Positions 17,645-26,950 of a stretch of 64,000 bases of DNA are shown piece after piece (position 1 is the first letter of the stretch; every line of letters starts with the position of its first letter). Under the pieces are notes generated by a model. That model had not been told where the DNA came from and made no database searches. It saw only the letters and a program-made list of their open reading frames with translations. The DNA is from JARRQJ01 sp037381915. Its GTDB lineage: Bacteria; Pseudomonadota; Gammaproteobacteria; DRLM01. The stretch covers positions 8,556-72,555 of the forward strand of contig JARRQJ010000007.1 of NCBI GenBank assembly GCA_037381915.1. Reading direction: 5' to 3'. A program made the position numbers and the translations under genes.

Positions 17645-19079
17645 GCGCTTCGTGGGCGAGGTGAAGACGCCGATGCGGGAACGCATGTGGCGCATCGCGG
17701 CGATTCACTTTGTCGGGATCGGAGGGGTGGGTATGGGCGGTATCGCCGAGGTGCTGCACAATCTCGGTTATCGCGTTTCCGGTTCCGACATCAAGGAAAA
17801 TGCCCTCACCGGTCGCTTGGCCGGCTTGGGGATAACGATCCATATCGGTCACGACGCACGTTGGGTGGAAGGCAGCGATGTGATAGTGGTGTCCAGCGCC
17901 ATCGACGACAACAACCCCGAAGTGCGCGAGGCGCAGCGCCGCCGTATTCCTGTGGTGCGCCGCGCGGAGATGCTCGCGGAGTTGATGCGTTTTCGTTACG
18001 GTATCGCCGTGGCGGGTACCCATGGCAAGACCACTACCACCAGTCTCCTCGCCAGTCTGCTGGCAGAAGGAGGCCTGGATCCGACCTTCGTCATCGGCGG
18101 GCGCCTCAATAGCATCGGCAGTAACGCTCGCTTGGGCGCTGGCGAGTATCTGGTGGCGGAGGCCGACGAGAGCGACGCCTCGTTCCTGCATCTCGCGCCC
18201 ATGATCGCGGTAGTCACCAATATCGACGCCGATCACATGGCTACCTACGGCAGTGACTTCGGCCGCCTGCGTCAGGCCTTCATCGAATTCCTTCATCAAT
18301 TGCCTTTCTATGGATTGGCCGTGGTGTGCCTGGACGATCCGGTCATTGCCGAGTTGTTGCCACAACTGCCGCGCCCCAGCCTGACCTATGGCATTTCCAC
18401 AGGGGCGGATGTACGGGCGGTCGCTATTCGGCAGGAGGGGGCGACCACTCACTTCAAGGTGGTGAGGCGCAAGGGTACGGAACTGGAAGTCAGTCTCAAC
18501 CTGGCCGGCCAGCATAATGTGCTCAACGCCCTGGCCGCCATCGCCGTGGCGCAGGAATTGGGCGTGGACGACGGCGCCATGCAACGGGCGTTGACGGGTT
18601 TTCAAGGTATAGGCCGGCGCTTTCAGCTCTACGGCGAGATTTCCACCGCGACGGGCCGGGTATTGATGATCGACGATTACGGCCATCACCCGCGGGAGAT
18701 CGCCGCCACCATAGAGGCCATTCGCGCCGGTTGGCCGCAGCGGCGCCTGGTAGTGGTGTTCCAGCCGCACCGCTATACCCGTACTCGCGATCTCTTTGAA
18801 GACTTCGTCAAGGTCCTTTCCGAAGTGGATGTGTTGGTGTTGCTGGACGTGTATCCGGCGGGCGAGAAGCCTATTGCCGCCGCCGATGGCCGTGCGTTGA
18901 GTCACGCCATCCGTGCCCGCGGCCAGGTGGATCCGGTGTTTGTTGACGCCGTTACGGATTTGGCCGAGGTGTTGCGCGGTGTTCTGCTGGAAGGCGATGT
19001 GTTGTTGACCTTGGGTGCGGGGGACATCGGTGGGGCCGCGACCAAACTGCCCGAGCAACTTGCCGAGGGGACGCAATGA
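17637..19079 (+). CDS. murC: UDP-N-acetylmuramate:L-alanine ligase MurC
   Basis: MurC adds the first amino acid, L-alanine, to UDP-MurNAc. The 480-residue ligase has the UDP-binding loop HFVGIGGVGMGGIAEVL (about 24-40), the ATP loop GTHGKT at 127-132, EADESDASF, NIDADHM, and DDYGHHPREI at the C-terminal domain. ATG 17637 has GGGAGG upstream at 17625-17630. The last base pairs overlap murB (ATGA). Confidence 0.97.
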   Translation: MAERFVGEVKTPMRERMWRIAAIHFVGIGGVGMGGIAEVLHNLGYRVSGSDIKENALTGRLAGLGITIHIGHDARWVEGSDVIVVSSAIDDNNPEVREAQRRRIPVVRRAEMLAELMRFRYGIAVAGTHGKTTTTSLLASLLAEGGLDPTFVIGGRLNSIGSNARLGAGEYLVAEADESDASFLHLAPMIAVVTNIDADHMATYGSDFGRLRQAFIEFLHQLPFYGLAVVCLDDPVIAELLPQLPRPSLTYGISTGADVRAVAIRQEGATTHFKVVRRKGTELEVSLNLAGQHNVLNALAAIAVAQELGVDDGAMQRALTGFQGIGRRFQLYGEISTATGRVLMIDDYGHHPREIAATIEAIRAGWPQRRLVVVFQPHRYTRTRDLFEDFVKVLSEVDVLVLLDVYPAGEKPIAAADGRALSHAIRARGQVDPVFVDAVTDLAEVLRGVLLEGDVLLTLGAGDIGGAATKLPEQLAEGTQ

Positions 19080-19990
19080 TGGCCGCCGAACACCAAGCAG
19101 CGTTGCGCGGCCGGCTGCGCCACGACGAATCCATGGCCCGTCATGTCTCGTGGCGGACGGGCGGTCCGGCGCGTACGTTTTATGAGCCGGCAGACGCGGG
19201 TGACCTCGCGGTGTTTTTGAAGCAGCTTCCTGCGGATGAACCGCTGTTGTGGTTGGGGCTGGGTAGCAACCTGCTGGTGCGTGACGGCGGGATCCCGGGG
19301 ACGGTGATCGCCACCAGCGGTGCCTTGATGGAGCTGGTGCAAATCGATGCCTTGGCGATACGCGCCGGCACCGGCGTGGCGTGCAACAAGGTGGCGCGCT
19401 TCTGCGCGGGCCTGAATCTGGTGGGGGGCGAGTTTCTGGCCGGTATCCCGGGGACCATGGGCGGCGCCCTGGCCATGAACGCCGGGGCCTTCGGCGGCGA
19501 GACCTGGCCCCTGGTAAGACGTGTCGAGACCATCGATCGTCACGGGACACGCCGTTGGCATGAACCCGGCGATTTTCGCGTGGCCTATCGCGAGGTGCAC
19601 GGTCCGGCGGAGGAATGGTTTATTACGGTGGAATTGCAGTTGCAATCCGGCGACGGGGCCGCCGGTCTCGCCCGGGTCAAGGAGCTGTTGGAACGCCGCA
19701 ATCGGAGCCAGCCCATCGGCCTGCCCAGTTGCGGTTCGGTATTCCGCAATCCACCCGGGGACCACGCCGCGCGCTTGATCGAAGCCTGTGGTTTGAAGGG
19801 TACGTGCCGCGGCGGTGCCTGTATTTCCACCAAGCACGCCAATTTTATCATCAACAGCGGTGACGCCAGCGCCGCCGATATCGAGGCCTTGATCACGCAG
19901 GTGGCGGAGGCCGTCGAACAGGCACATGGCGTTCGACTGCAACGGGAAGTGCACATCGTCGGCGTCGCGGCGGGAGGGGTGCAGTCATGA
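19076..19990 (+). CDS. murB: UDP-N-acetylenolpyruvoylglucosamine reductase MurB
   Basis: MurB is the FAD-dependent enzyme that reduces enolpyruvyl-UDP-GlcNAc with NADPH to UDP-MurNAc. At 304 residues it is the shorter type II form. Visible are SWRTGGPARTFYEP, the FAD loop GLGSNLLVRDGG, AGIPGTMGGALAMNAGAFGG, the catalytic serine motif CGSVFRNP, and AGGACIS-like RGGACISTKHANFIIN near the end. Overlaps murC and ddlB by 4 bases. Confidence 0.96.
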   Translation: MMAAEHQAALRGRLRHDESMARHVSWRTGGPARTFYEPADAGDLAVFLKQLPADEPLLWLGLGSNLLVRDGGIPGTVIATSGALMELVQIDALAIRAGTGVACNKVARFCAGLNLVGGEFLAGIPGTMGGALAMNAGAFGGETWPLVRRVETIDRHGTRRWHEPGDFRVAYREVHGPAEEWFITVELQLQSGDGAAGLARVKELLERRNRSQPIGLPSCGSVFRNPPGDHAARLIEACGLKGTCRGGACISTKHANFIINSGDASAADIEALITQVAEAVEQAHGVRLQREVHIVGVAAGGVQS

Positions 19991-20925
19991 CGACCACAAT
20001 GCGTGTGCAGGATCCCACGGTTTTCGGCCGCGTCGCAGTGTTGATGGGCGGCTGGTCGGCTGAGCGCGAGATATCCCTCATGAGCGGCGAGGCCGTACTC
20101 CAGGCCCTGTTGCGGCGCGGCGTGGACGCCCACGGCGTGGACGCCGACAAGCTGGGCGTGGTGCGGCAGTTGACCACGGGCGGTTTCGACCGTGCCTTTG
20201 TCGTGTTGCACGGCCGCGGCGGCGAGGATGGCGTGATTCAGGCGGTGTTGGAGATGCTGGGCATCCCCTACACCGGCAGCGGTGTGATGGCGTCGGCGCT
20301 GACTATGGATAAATGGCGTACCAGACTGTTGTGGCAGGCCGCGGGCATCCCCGGCGCGCCTTATGAACGGTTGAATGACCGCAGCGAACCCGAGGAGGTC
20401 GTGGCCCGGCTTGGCCTGCCGCTGTTCGTCAAGCCGGCGTGCGAAGGTTCCAGTATCGGCATCACCAAGGTGAAGAGCGCCGCCGCATTGCGGCCCGCTT
20501 ATGAGGAGGCGCGCCGCTATGACGAGGTGGTCTTGGCCGAGGCGTTCATCACCGGCGCGGAAGTACAGTTCCCGGTCCTCGGCCACCAGGTGTTGCCATC
20601 GGTGCGCGTCGAGACCTCGTGTGAATTCTACGATTACCAAGCCAAATATTTTCGCGACGACACGCGCTACACCTGTCCCGGCTTGCCGCCGGCGCAGGAG
20701 CAGGGACTGCACGAAGCGGTGCTGCGCGCCTTCGACGTGTCCGGCTGCCGCGGCTGGGCGCGCGTCGATCTGATCGTCACGCCCGAGGGCGCGCCGTATT
20801 TTCTGGAGATCAACACGGTGCCGGGGATGACCGGCCATAGTCTGGTGCCCATGGGGGCCCGCGCCGCGGGTATCGAATTCGATGAATTGGTGTGGCGGAT
20901 CTTGGAGACGAGTCTCAGGTCATGA
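19987..20925 (+). CDS. ddlB: D-alanine:D-alanine ligase
   Basis: This ATP-grasp enzyme joins two D-alanines to make the dipeptide used by MurF. The 312-residue product has VLMGGWSAEREISLMSG at the N-terminus, HGRGGEDGVIQ, KPACEGSSIGI for ATP binding, and the Mg-binding EINTVPGMTGHSLVP near the C-terminus. It lies between murB and ftsQ, the ddlB position in the dcw cluster, and overlaps both by 4 bases. Confidence 0.96.
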   Translation: MTTTMRVQDPTVFGRVAVLMGGWSAEREISLMSGEAVLQALLRRGVDAHGVDADKLGVVRQLTTGGFDRAFVVLHGRGGEDGVIQAVLEMLGIPYTGSGVMASALTMDKWRTRLLWQAAGIPGAPYERLNDRSEPEEVVARLGLPLFVKPACEGSSIGITKVKSAAALRPAYEEARRYDEVVLAEAFITGAEVQFPVLGHQVLPSVRVETSCEFYDYQAKYFRDDTRYTCPGLPPAQEQGLHEAVLRAFDVSGCRGWARVDLIVTPEGAPYFLEINTVPGMTGHSLVPMGARAAGIEFDELVWRILETSLRS

Positions 20926-21758
20926 GTGTCACGGCAAAAGACATGATGGGCTTGGGTTCCTGGCGTCGACGGGGCGGTCGCAAGACGGTAACGCGCGCCA
21001 CCTCCCGTCGCAGGCCGGCGGCCCCGGTGACGCATTCCTGGGAGGGATTGAGTGCGGCGCTGCGTGGTGCCTTGATCATGTCGTCGGGTCTGGTGCTGGC
21101 GGGCATCTTAGGCTGGGGGTGGTCGACATTGACCGATCCGCGCGTGTTGCCCATCAAGAATATCCAGGTGCAAGGGGTCTTTGCCCATGTCGATGCGGCC
21201 ACGGTGCGGGCTGCGGTGGCACCGTTTATAACCGGCAATTTCCTGACCGTGGATGTGCGGCGCGTGCGGCGGGCGGTGCAGGCCCTCCCTTGGGTCCGGT
21301 ATGCCGTGGTGCGACGGGCCTGGCCCGATGCCGTGCATATCGTCGTAACCGAACAGGTCGCGGTTGCGAAGTGGGGCGAGGATGCCTTGGTCAACGACGC
21401 AGGGGAAATATTCTTACCTCCGCGCTCCAGTTTTCCGGCAGGTATGGCTACCTTGCAGGGGCCCGAGGGTTCGGGTGAGGTCGTGGTGACCGCCTTGCAC
21501 GATATGAACGGGATGCTGGCCCCCCTGGGGCTGCGTATCGAGCGTCTGGTCTTGAATGAGCGTCGTGCCTGGAGCCTGGTGCTGGATAACGGCATCCAGG
21601 TGGTTTTGGGGCGGAGCGACGGCTATGTGCGTTTGCTGAAGTTCGTCAGGTTTTACCGCCGCGCCTTTCACGATCGGGCAACGAAGGTGGCTAAGGTGGA
21701 TTTACGTTACAGCAATGGCTTTGCGGTGCGTTGGAAGCAGGACCCAAAGCGGAAGTAA
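20922..21758 (+). CDS. ftsQ: Cell division protein FtsQ
   Basis: FtsQ is a bitopic divisome protein that recruits FtsL and FtsB. The 278-residue product has a basic cytoplasmic N-terminus (1-45), a single membrane helix (about 46-68), a POTRA domain (about 74-146, starting PIKNIQVQGVFAHV) and a C-terminal beta domain ending in DLRYSNGFAVRWK, the FtsQ signature. ATG 20922 overlaps the ddlB stop. A 40-base gap follows before ftsA. Confidence 0.93.
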   Translation: MSVTAKDMMGLGSWRRRGGRKTVTRATSRRRPAAPVTHSWEGLSAALRGALIMSSGLVLAGILGWGWSTLTDPRVLPIKNIQVQGVFAHVDAATVRAAVAPFITGNFLTVDVRRVRRAVQALPWVRYAVVRRAWPDAVHIVVTEQVAVAKWGEDALVNDAGEIFLPPRSSFPAGMATLQGPEGSGEVVVTALHDMNGMLAPLGLRIERLVLNERRAWSLVLDNGIQVVLGRSDGYVRLLKFVRFYRRAFHDRATKVAKVDLRYSNGFAVRWKQDPKRK

Positions 21759-21798
21759 TCGGTCCGGGATTTTGAGCTTGCGGGGAGTCGGTAAAGAG

Positions 21799-23034
21799 AT
21801 GTCGAAAAAAGGGGAAAAGGATTTGATCGTTGGTTTGGATATCGGCACTTCGAAGGTGGTGGCCATCGTCGGTGAGCTGAAAGCGGACGGCGCCATCAAT
21901 ATCGTGGGATTGGGCTCTCATCCTTCGCGGGGTCTGAAGAAGGGCGTGGTGGTCAACATAGAATCCACGGTGCAATCCATTCAACGGGCCATGGAAGAGG
22001 CGGAGCTGATGGCCGGTTGCCAGATTCATTCGGTCTATGCCGGCATCGCCGGGAGTCACATCCGCAGTCTCAATTCTCACGGCATCGTCGCCATCCGCGA
22101 TCGCGAGGTGGCGTCCGGCGATGTGGATCGGGTCATCGATGCCGCGCGCGCCGTGGCGATCCCGGCGGATCAAAAGGTGCTGCATGTCCTGCCCCAGGAG
22201 TTCGTCATCGACAATCAAGAGGGTATCCAGGAGCCGGTGGGAATGTCGGGCGTGCGCCTGGAGGCCAAGGTCCATCTGGTGACCGGGGCGGTGAGCGCCG
22301 CGCAGAACATCGTCAAATGCGTCAAGCGCTGCGGCCTGGAAGTGGACGACATTATTCTCGAGCAGTTGGCCTCCAGCTACTCAGTGCTCACCGACGACGA
22401 AAAGGATTTAGGCGTGTGTCTGGTGGACATCGGCGGCGGCACCACCGACATCGCCGTGTTCACCGAAGGTTCCATCCGCCATACGGCGGTAATCCCCATC
22501 GCCGGCGATCAAGTGACCAACGACATCGCGGTGGCCTTGCGTACCCCTACTCAGCATGCCGAGGAGATCAAGATTAAGTATGCCTGCGCCCTGACCCAGT
22601 TGGCCATGGCCGACGAGACTATCGAGGTGCCCAGCGTGGGGGAACGCGCCCCGCGCCGCCTGGCACGCCAGACCCTCGCTGAGGTGGTGGAGCCGCGTTA
22701 CGAGGAATTGCTCAATCTGGTGCAGACCGAACTGCGCCGCAGCGGTTTCGAGGATTTGATCGCGGCGGGGGTGGTGATGACCGGCGGCAGCTCCAAGATG
22801 GAAGGGGTCATTGAGTTGGCCGAGGAGATCTTTCACGCGCCGGTGCGTCTGGGTGTGCCTCAGTATGTCACAGGATTGGTGGATGTGGTGCGCAATCCCA
22901 TTTACGCCACCGGGGTGGGATTGTTGTTGTTCGGCCAGAAACACCGTGATCGTCAGGGAGTGAGGGTAACGATCGGAGGAGAGGGAATATCGATATGGGA
23001 AAGGATGAAGGGGTGGTTTAGGGGCAATTTTTAA
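21799..23034 (+). CDS. ftsA: Cell division protein FtsA
   Basis: FtsA is the actin-like ATPase that tethers FtsZ filaments to the membrane and links them to the divisome. The 411-residue protein shows the actin phosphate loops LDIGTSKVVAIVGE and VDIGGGTTDIAVF, the adenosine motif VVMTGGSSKMEGV, and a C-terminal amphipathic membrane-targeting helix in ISIWERMKGWFRGNF. The frame is open 28 codons upstream, but ATG 21799 (MSKKGEKDLIVGLD) matches the family start. Confidence 0.96.
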   Translation: MSKKGEKDLIVGLDIGTSKVVAIVGELKADGAINIVGLGSHPSRGLKKGVVVNIESTVQSIQRAMEEAELMAGCQIHSVYAGIAGSHIRSLNSHGIVAIRDREVASGDVDRVIDAARAVAIPADQKVLHVLPQEFVIDNQEGIQEPVGMSGVRLEAKVHLVTGAVSAAQNIVKCVKRCGLEVDDIILEQLASSYSVLTDDEKDLGVCLVDIGGGTTDIAVFTEGSIRHTAVIPIAGDQVTNDIAVALRTPTQHAEEIKIKYACALTQLAMADETIEVPSVGERAPRRLARQTLAEVVEPRYEELLNLVQTELRRSGFEDLIAAGVVMTGGSSKMEGVIELAEEIFHAPVRLGVPQYVTGLVDVVRNPIYATGVGLLLFGQKHRDRQGVRVTIGGEGISIWERMKGWFRGNF

Positions 23035-23089
23035 CAATACGGGTTTATGGAAACGAATCATCATTGAGTAGCAGCAAAGGAGAATGAAT

Positions 23090-24244
23090 ATGTTTGAACT
23101 CATGGATACCTGTCCGCAAAACGCGGTTATCAAAGTCATCGGCGTGGGCGGCGGTGGCGGCAACGCCGTCGAACATATGGTGAAAGGAAATATCGAGGGC
23201 GTGGAGTTCGTCTGCGCCAATACCGATTCGCAGGCCCTGCGCAATTGCTCGACGCGCACCGTGATACAGCTGGGGGCCAGCATCACTAAGGGCTTGGGTG
23301 CCGGCGCCGATCCCAATGTGGGGCGTCAGGCCGCCATGGAAGACCGCGATCGCATCGTCGAGGTGATCGAGGGCGCCGACATGCTGTTCATTACCGCGGG
23401 CATGGGGGGCGGTACCGGTACCGGTGGCGCGCCGATCGTGGCGGCAGCGGCTAAAGAATTGGGGATTTTGACCGTTGCCGTGGTTACCAAACCCTTTCCG
23501 TTCGAGGGCAGGAAGCGCATCAGCGTGGCGGATCACGGTATCAAGGAACTGTCCCAGTACGTGGATTCCTTGATTACCATCCCCAATGAAAAGCTGCTGT
23601 CGGTGTTGGGCAAGAATGTGTCCCTGTTGGATGCCTTCCGCTCCGCGAATAATGTCCTGCAGGGTGCGGTGCAGGGGATCGCCGAACTCATCACCCGGCC
23701 CGGATTGATCAACGTGGACTTTGCCGACGTGCGCACGGTGATGAGTGAGATGGGGATGGCCATGATGGGTTCCGGCCGGGCAACGGGTGAAGATCGGTCG
23801 CGCCAGGCGGCCGAAGCGGCGGTGAACAGCCCCTTGCTGGAAGACGTCAACTTGGCCGGTGCGCGGGGTATCTTGGTCAATGTGACGGCCGGTCTGGATC
23901 TGGGTATCGGCGAGTTTGAGGAAGTTGGGAACACCGTCAAGGAATTCGCGTCCGACAATGCTACGGTAGTGGTCGGCACGGTTATCGATCCCGACATGAG
24001 CGACGAGATTCGCGTCACGGTGGTCGCGACCGGTTTGGGTCGGGATGACGAGGAAGTCCCGGAGCAGCCCGTGAAACTGGCCTACAAAAACACCGGCGAG
24101 GTCGATTACAGCCAATTGGAGCGGCCGGCGGTGATGCGTCACCACAGTGTGGCGGCGGGCGGTGGACGTCAGGGCGCGGCCGCGGCGGAGGCGGATATGG
24201 ATTATCTGGACATTCCCGCCTTTTTGCGCCGTCAGGCGGACTGA
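23090..24244 (+). CDS. ftsZ: Cell division GTPase FtsZ
   Basis: FtsZ is the tubulin homologue that polymerises into the Z-ring. Of two in-frame ATGs, 23090 (MFELMDTC) has AGGAG 7 bases upstream and matches the family start; 23084 is too close to that site. The 384-residue protein has the tubulin signature GGGTGTG at 106-112, the T7 loop around NVDFADVRTVM, a variable linker, and the C-terminal peptide DYLDIPAFLRRQ that binds FtsA and ZipA. Confidence 0.98.
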   Translation: MFELMDTCPQNAVIKVIGVGGGGGNAVEHMVKGNIEGVEFVCANTDSQALRNCSTRTVIQLGASITKGLGAGADPNVGRQAAMEDRDRIVEVIEGADMLFITAGMGGGTGTGGAPIVAAAAKELGILTVAVVTKPFPFEGRKRISVADHGIKELSQYVDSLITIPNEKLLSVLGKNVSLLDAFRSANNVLQGAVQGIAELITRPGLINVDFADVRTVMSEMGMAMMGSGRATGEDRSRQAAEAAVNSPLLEDVNLAGARGILVNVTAGLDLGIGEFEEVGNTVKEFASDNATVVVGTVIDPDMSDEIRVTVVATGLGRDDEEVPEQPVKLAYKNTGEVDYSQLERPAVMRHHSVAAGGGRQGAAAAEADMDYLDIPAFLRRQAD

Positions 24245-24383
24245 GCGTGATGGCATTCGGCGACCGTTTGGCGGCAAAGCTGGATGCAGGAGCATATGCT
24301 AGGCAGGGGTTAGGCGCTGTGCTACCATGCGGCGTGCTAAGCACTGGCCTGTTATTTGGGCATCGAGGGGCATCGGAAACGGA

Positions 24384-25295
24384 ATGATAAGGCAGAGAAC
24401 GCTGAAAAATGTGATTCGCGCTACGGGCATCGGATTGCATACAGGAGAAAAGGTGTACCTCACATTGCGACCGGCCGCCGTAGATACGGGCATCGTGTTT
24501 CGGCGGGTCGATGTGGATCCTCCCGTAGAGATTCCGGCCAGGGCGGAGAACGTGGGTGATACCACCTTGTCCACTTCTCTGGTGTGCGGCGGGGCGCGCG
24601 TCGCGACCGTCGAACACCTGCTGTCTGCACTGGCGGGCCTCGGGATAGATAACGCCTATGTGGATGTCAGCGCTCCGGAAGTGCCCATCATGGACGGCAG
24701 CGCCGGACCGTTCGTGTTTCTGGTGCAGTCCGCGGGTGTCGAAGATCAAAATGCAGCTAAGCGCTTTATCCGTATAAAAAAACCTGTCCAGGTTGAAGAT
24801 GGTGATAAATGGGCGCGCTTCGACCCGTTCGAAGGCTTTAAGGTTTCATTCGCCATCGAGTTCGATCACCCGGTGTTCAAGAATCGCTGCCAGGAGGCGG
24901 TGGTGGATTTCTCGACCACCTCATTCGTCAAGGAGGTGAGTCGGGCCAGGACCTTCGGCTTCATGCGTGATATTGAATTGTTGAGGGAAAAGCGCTTGGC
25001 GCTGGGCGGCAGTCTGGACAACGCGGTGGTGGTCGATGACTACCGGGTTTTGAACGAAGACGGTTTGCGCTATGACGATGAATTTGTTAAACACAAGGTT
25101 TTGGATGCCATCGGCGATCTGTACTTGCTGGGGAGGAGCCTGATCGGTGCCTTCAGCGGCTATAAATCCGGACATGCCCTCAACAACCGCCTGTTGCGAG
25201 CCTTGATGGCGGATGAGTCGGCGTGGGAACTGGTGACCTTCGAGGACGCCGCGCACGCACCGATCCTGTTCATGCAGCCTACGCCGGCGGGCTGA
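24384..25295 (+). CDS. lpxC: UDP-3-O-acyl-N-acetylglucosamine deacetylase LpxC
   Basis: LpxC is the zinc enzyme of the committed step of lipid A synthesis. The 303-residue protein starts MIRQRTLKNVIRATGIGLH. Zinc ligands are recognisable in VEHLLSALAGLG and in FVKHKVLDAIGD (HxxxD); the catalytic His lies in SGHALNNRLLRAL. It follows ftsZ after 139 bases, which contain a small perfect palindrome GTGCTAAGCAC (24334-24344) of unknown role. Its presence indicates an LPS-bearing Gram-negative. Confidence 0.97.
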   Translation: MIRQRTLKNVIRATGIGLHTGEKVYLTLRPAAVDTGIVFRRVDVDPPVEIPARAENVGDTTLSTSLVCGGARVATVEHLLSALAGLGIDNAYVDVSAPEVPIMDGSAGPFVFLVQSAGVEDQNAAKRFIRIKKPVQVEDGDKWARFDPFEGFKVSFAIEFDHPVFKNRCQEAVVDFSTTSFVKEVSRARTFGFMRDIELLREKRLALGGSLDNAVVVDDYRVLNEDGLRYDDEFVKHKVLDAIGDLYLLGRSLIGAFSGYKSGHALNNRLLRALMADESAWELVTFEDAAHAPILFMQPTPAG

Positions 25296-25443
25296 GGATC
25301 ACCCGTCCGCTGGTATAAACCGAACCAGGGGATGTCCCTCGTGGTCTAAGGTGCGACGTAGTAGGCAATTTTCTCCCCCCTCGCTGTAATACTATAAAGT
25401 ATTTTAAGAGGGCGTCGACAAGTTAACTAGCGTTGGTCTGTTG

Positions 25444-25472
25444 CCCGTTGTTATCGATTTTTAACGGGTTTT
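25444..25472 (+). terminator. Possible terminator after lpxC
   Basis: CCCGTT (25444-25449) can pair with AACGGG (25463-25468), followed by TTTT. The stem is only 6 pairs with a 13-base loop, and it overlaps the end of the convergent dciA gene, so it is a weak candidate. Further upstream, AATACT (25388-25393) and AGTATT (25398-25403) form an AT-rich inverted repeat. Confidence 0.3.
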
Positions 25473-25912
25473 GCGCGTTTGCTGAGCCGCAGAAGTGCTG
25501 CTTTGAGCTGAGGGTCGGCCGTGCCGTCCGCGACGCTGGCGATCAATGCCGCTGTATGGTCGCTCATGGCGAGCGGCCGGTTCGAGCTGTGGGGTTCGCC
25601 CCGGTCATGGGGTTGTACCCGAACCCGGATGTGGCGGAAGGCGGGTAGATCGCGGCGCTCGCCCAGCCGTTTCAGGATATGGGGCGATTGGTAGCGGAGT
25701 TTTGCCGCCCATGTGGATGAGTCGCAGCCGATAACTAGAGTTCCGCCGTCTATGTTGGCGGCATGGCAATGCAGGGAAAGGGGTTCTGGCAGAAAGTGCC
25801 TGATCACGGCGGTGATCCGGCGGAGGAGGCGGACTTGGCTCAGCAGCATGCTCAGGTGATCGGAGCGCTGTTGCAGCAAGTTCGCCAGTGATTTTGGAGA
25901 GACATTCGCCAT
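25451..25912 (-). CDS. DciA-like protein (DUF721)
   Basis: A 153-residue DUF721 protein; the family includes DciA, which loads the replicative helicase DnaB in bacteria lacking DnaC. The conserved core lies at about 15-105: helical N-terminal segment LSMLLSQVRLLRRITAVIR, then GGTLVIGCDSSTWAAKLRYQ and a KH-like strand with IRVRVQP. The position between lpxC and the secA region is the usual gammaproteobacterial one. Divergent from the M23 peptidase gene with only about 42 bases between starts. Confidence 0.8.
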   Translation of the reverse strand: MANVSPKSLANLLQQRSDHLSMLLSQVRLLRRITAVIRHFLPEPLSLHCHAANIDGGTLVIGCDSSTWAAKLRYQSPHILKRLGERRDLPAFRHIRVRVQPHDRGEPHSSNRPLAMSDHTAALIASVADGTADPQLKAALLRLSKRAKPVKNR

Positions 25913-25954
25913 GACTAGTACGGATAGCTATGGCCCTAAAGCCGAAGGGTACGG

Positions 25955-26881
25955 ATGATGAACATCATTTTACTCGGTAAAAAGCAGCAACGCCCGCTAA
26001 AAATTCATCTGAGTCGGACGCGTGCCGTGGCGTTGCTGGTCGCCGTACTTCTCGTCCCCTTGAGCCTGGTATCTTATCTGGGATTTTTCCTGGGAAGCGA
26101 ATACGGCCAGACGGCGGTCGCCCTGAACGGCAACGATGCGATGAAGCCCGATGGCGCCGGGAATAAACAATCGCCCCGCGACGTACAGGAAACGATCAAC
26201 GCCCTCACGGCGCGGCTGGGCGCCTTACAGGCCCAAGTGATACGCCTCAATGCCCTGGGCAAACGCTTGGTGGGTGTGGCCGGCTTGGAGAAGGGCGAAT
26301 TTGATTTCAGTTCGCCGCCTCCACAGGGTGGTCCGGAAGAACCCAACGTGCTGGCTGAAACGCCCCTCCCCTTGCCCGCCCTGCGCCAAGACGTGGACAG
26401 GCTGAATCAGCAGCTAAATGACCGGCAGGAACAGTTGAGCATCCTGGATACCGTGTTTCGGCATCGCAATCTCCTCGATGAGGTATTGCCCAAGGGGCGG
26501 CCGGTGAGCGACGGCTGGATTTCCTCCTATTACGGTTATCGAACCAATCCGTTTTCCGGTGGACGGGAGTGGCACCCCGGCGTCGACATCGCCGGGAAAA
26601 TGGGGGAGCCCGTGGTGGCGGTGGCCGCCGGCATCGTGACCTACGCCGGCAAGGACGGCGGTTACGGTAACCTGGTCCAAATCAACCACGGGAACGGCTT
26701 TGTCACCCGCTATGGACATAATTCCAAAGTCCTTGTCAAAGTTGGGGAAACGGTGAGCAAGGGTCAGGAGATCTCCCTGATGGGCTCGACGGGCCGCTCC
26801 ACGGGCCCCCACGTGCACTTCGAGGTCTGGCGGTCCGGAAGGCGTGTAAATCCGATAAAATATCTCCGCGCCGCCAAGTGA
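25955..26881 (+). CDS. Membrane-anchored M23 (LytM-type) metallopeptidase
   Basis: A 308-residue envelope protein with a short cytoplasmic start, one membrane helix (about 24-46), a coiled-coil segment (about 76-110 and 140-165) and a C-terminal peptidase M23 domain. The zinc ligands are present: HPGVD (His207, Asp211) and HVH (His286, His288). It is therefore likely an active peptidoglycan endopeptidase rather than a degenerate LytM activator. The gene between dciA and secA is conserved in Pseudomonas. Two adjacent ATG codons (25955, 25958) can serve as start. Confidence 0.9.
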   Translation: MMNIILLGKKQQRPLKIHLSRTRAVALLVAVLLVPLSLVSYLGFFLGSEYGQTAVALNGNDAMKPDGAGNKQSPRDVQETINALTARLGALQAQVIRLNALGKRLVGVAGLEKGEFDFSSPPPQGGPEEPNVLAETPLPLPALRQDVDRLNQQLNDRQEQLSILDTVFRHRNLLDEVLPKGRPVSDGWISSYYGYRTNPFSGGREWHPGVDIAGKMGEPVVAVAAGIVTYAGKDGGYGNLVQINHGNGFVTRYGHNSKVLVKVGETVSKGQEISLMGSTGRSTGPHVHFEVWRSGRRVNPIKYLRAAK

Positions 26882-26950
26882 TCCCCGCGTGATCCTGGTG
26901 TAAAATGGATTTTTTACATATTGCTCCCTCCTGATGCAGTTTGTTTCTAA

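Noticed and set aside
17499..19550. 683-codon open frame antisense to murC and murB
   Set aside because: Arg/Pro/His-rich composition without domains; both sense genes are complete with catalytic motifs.
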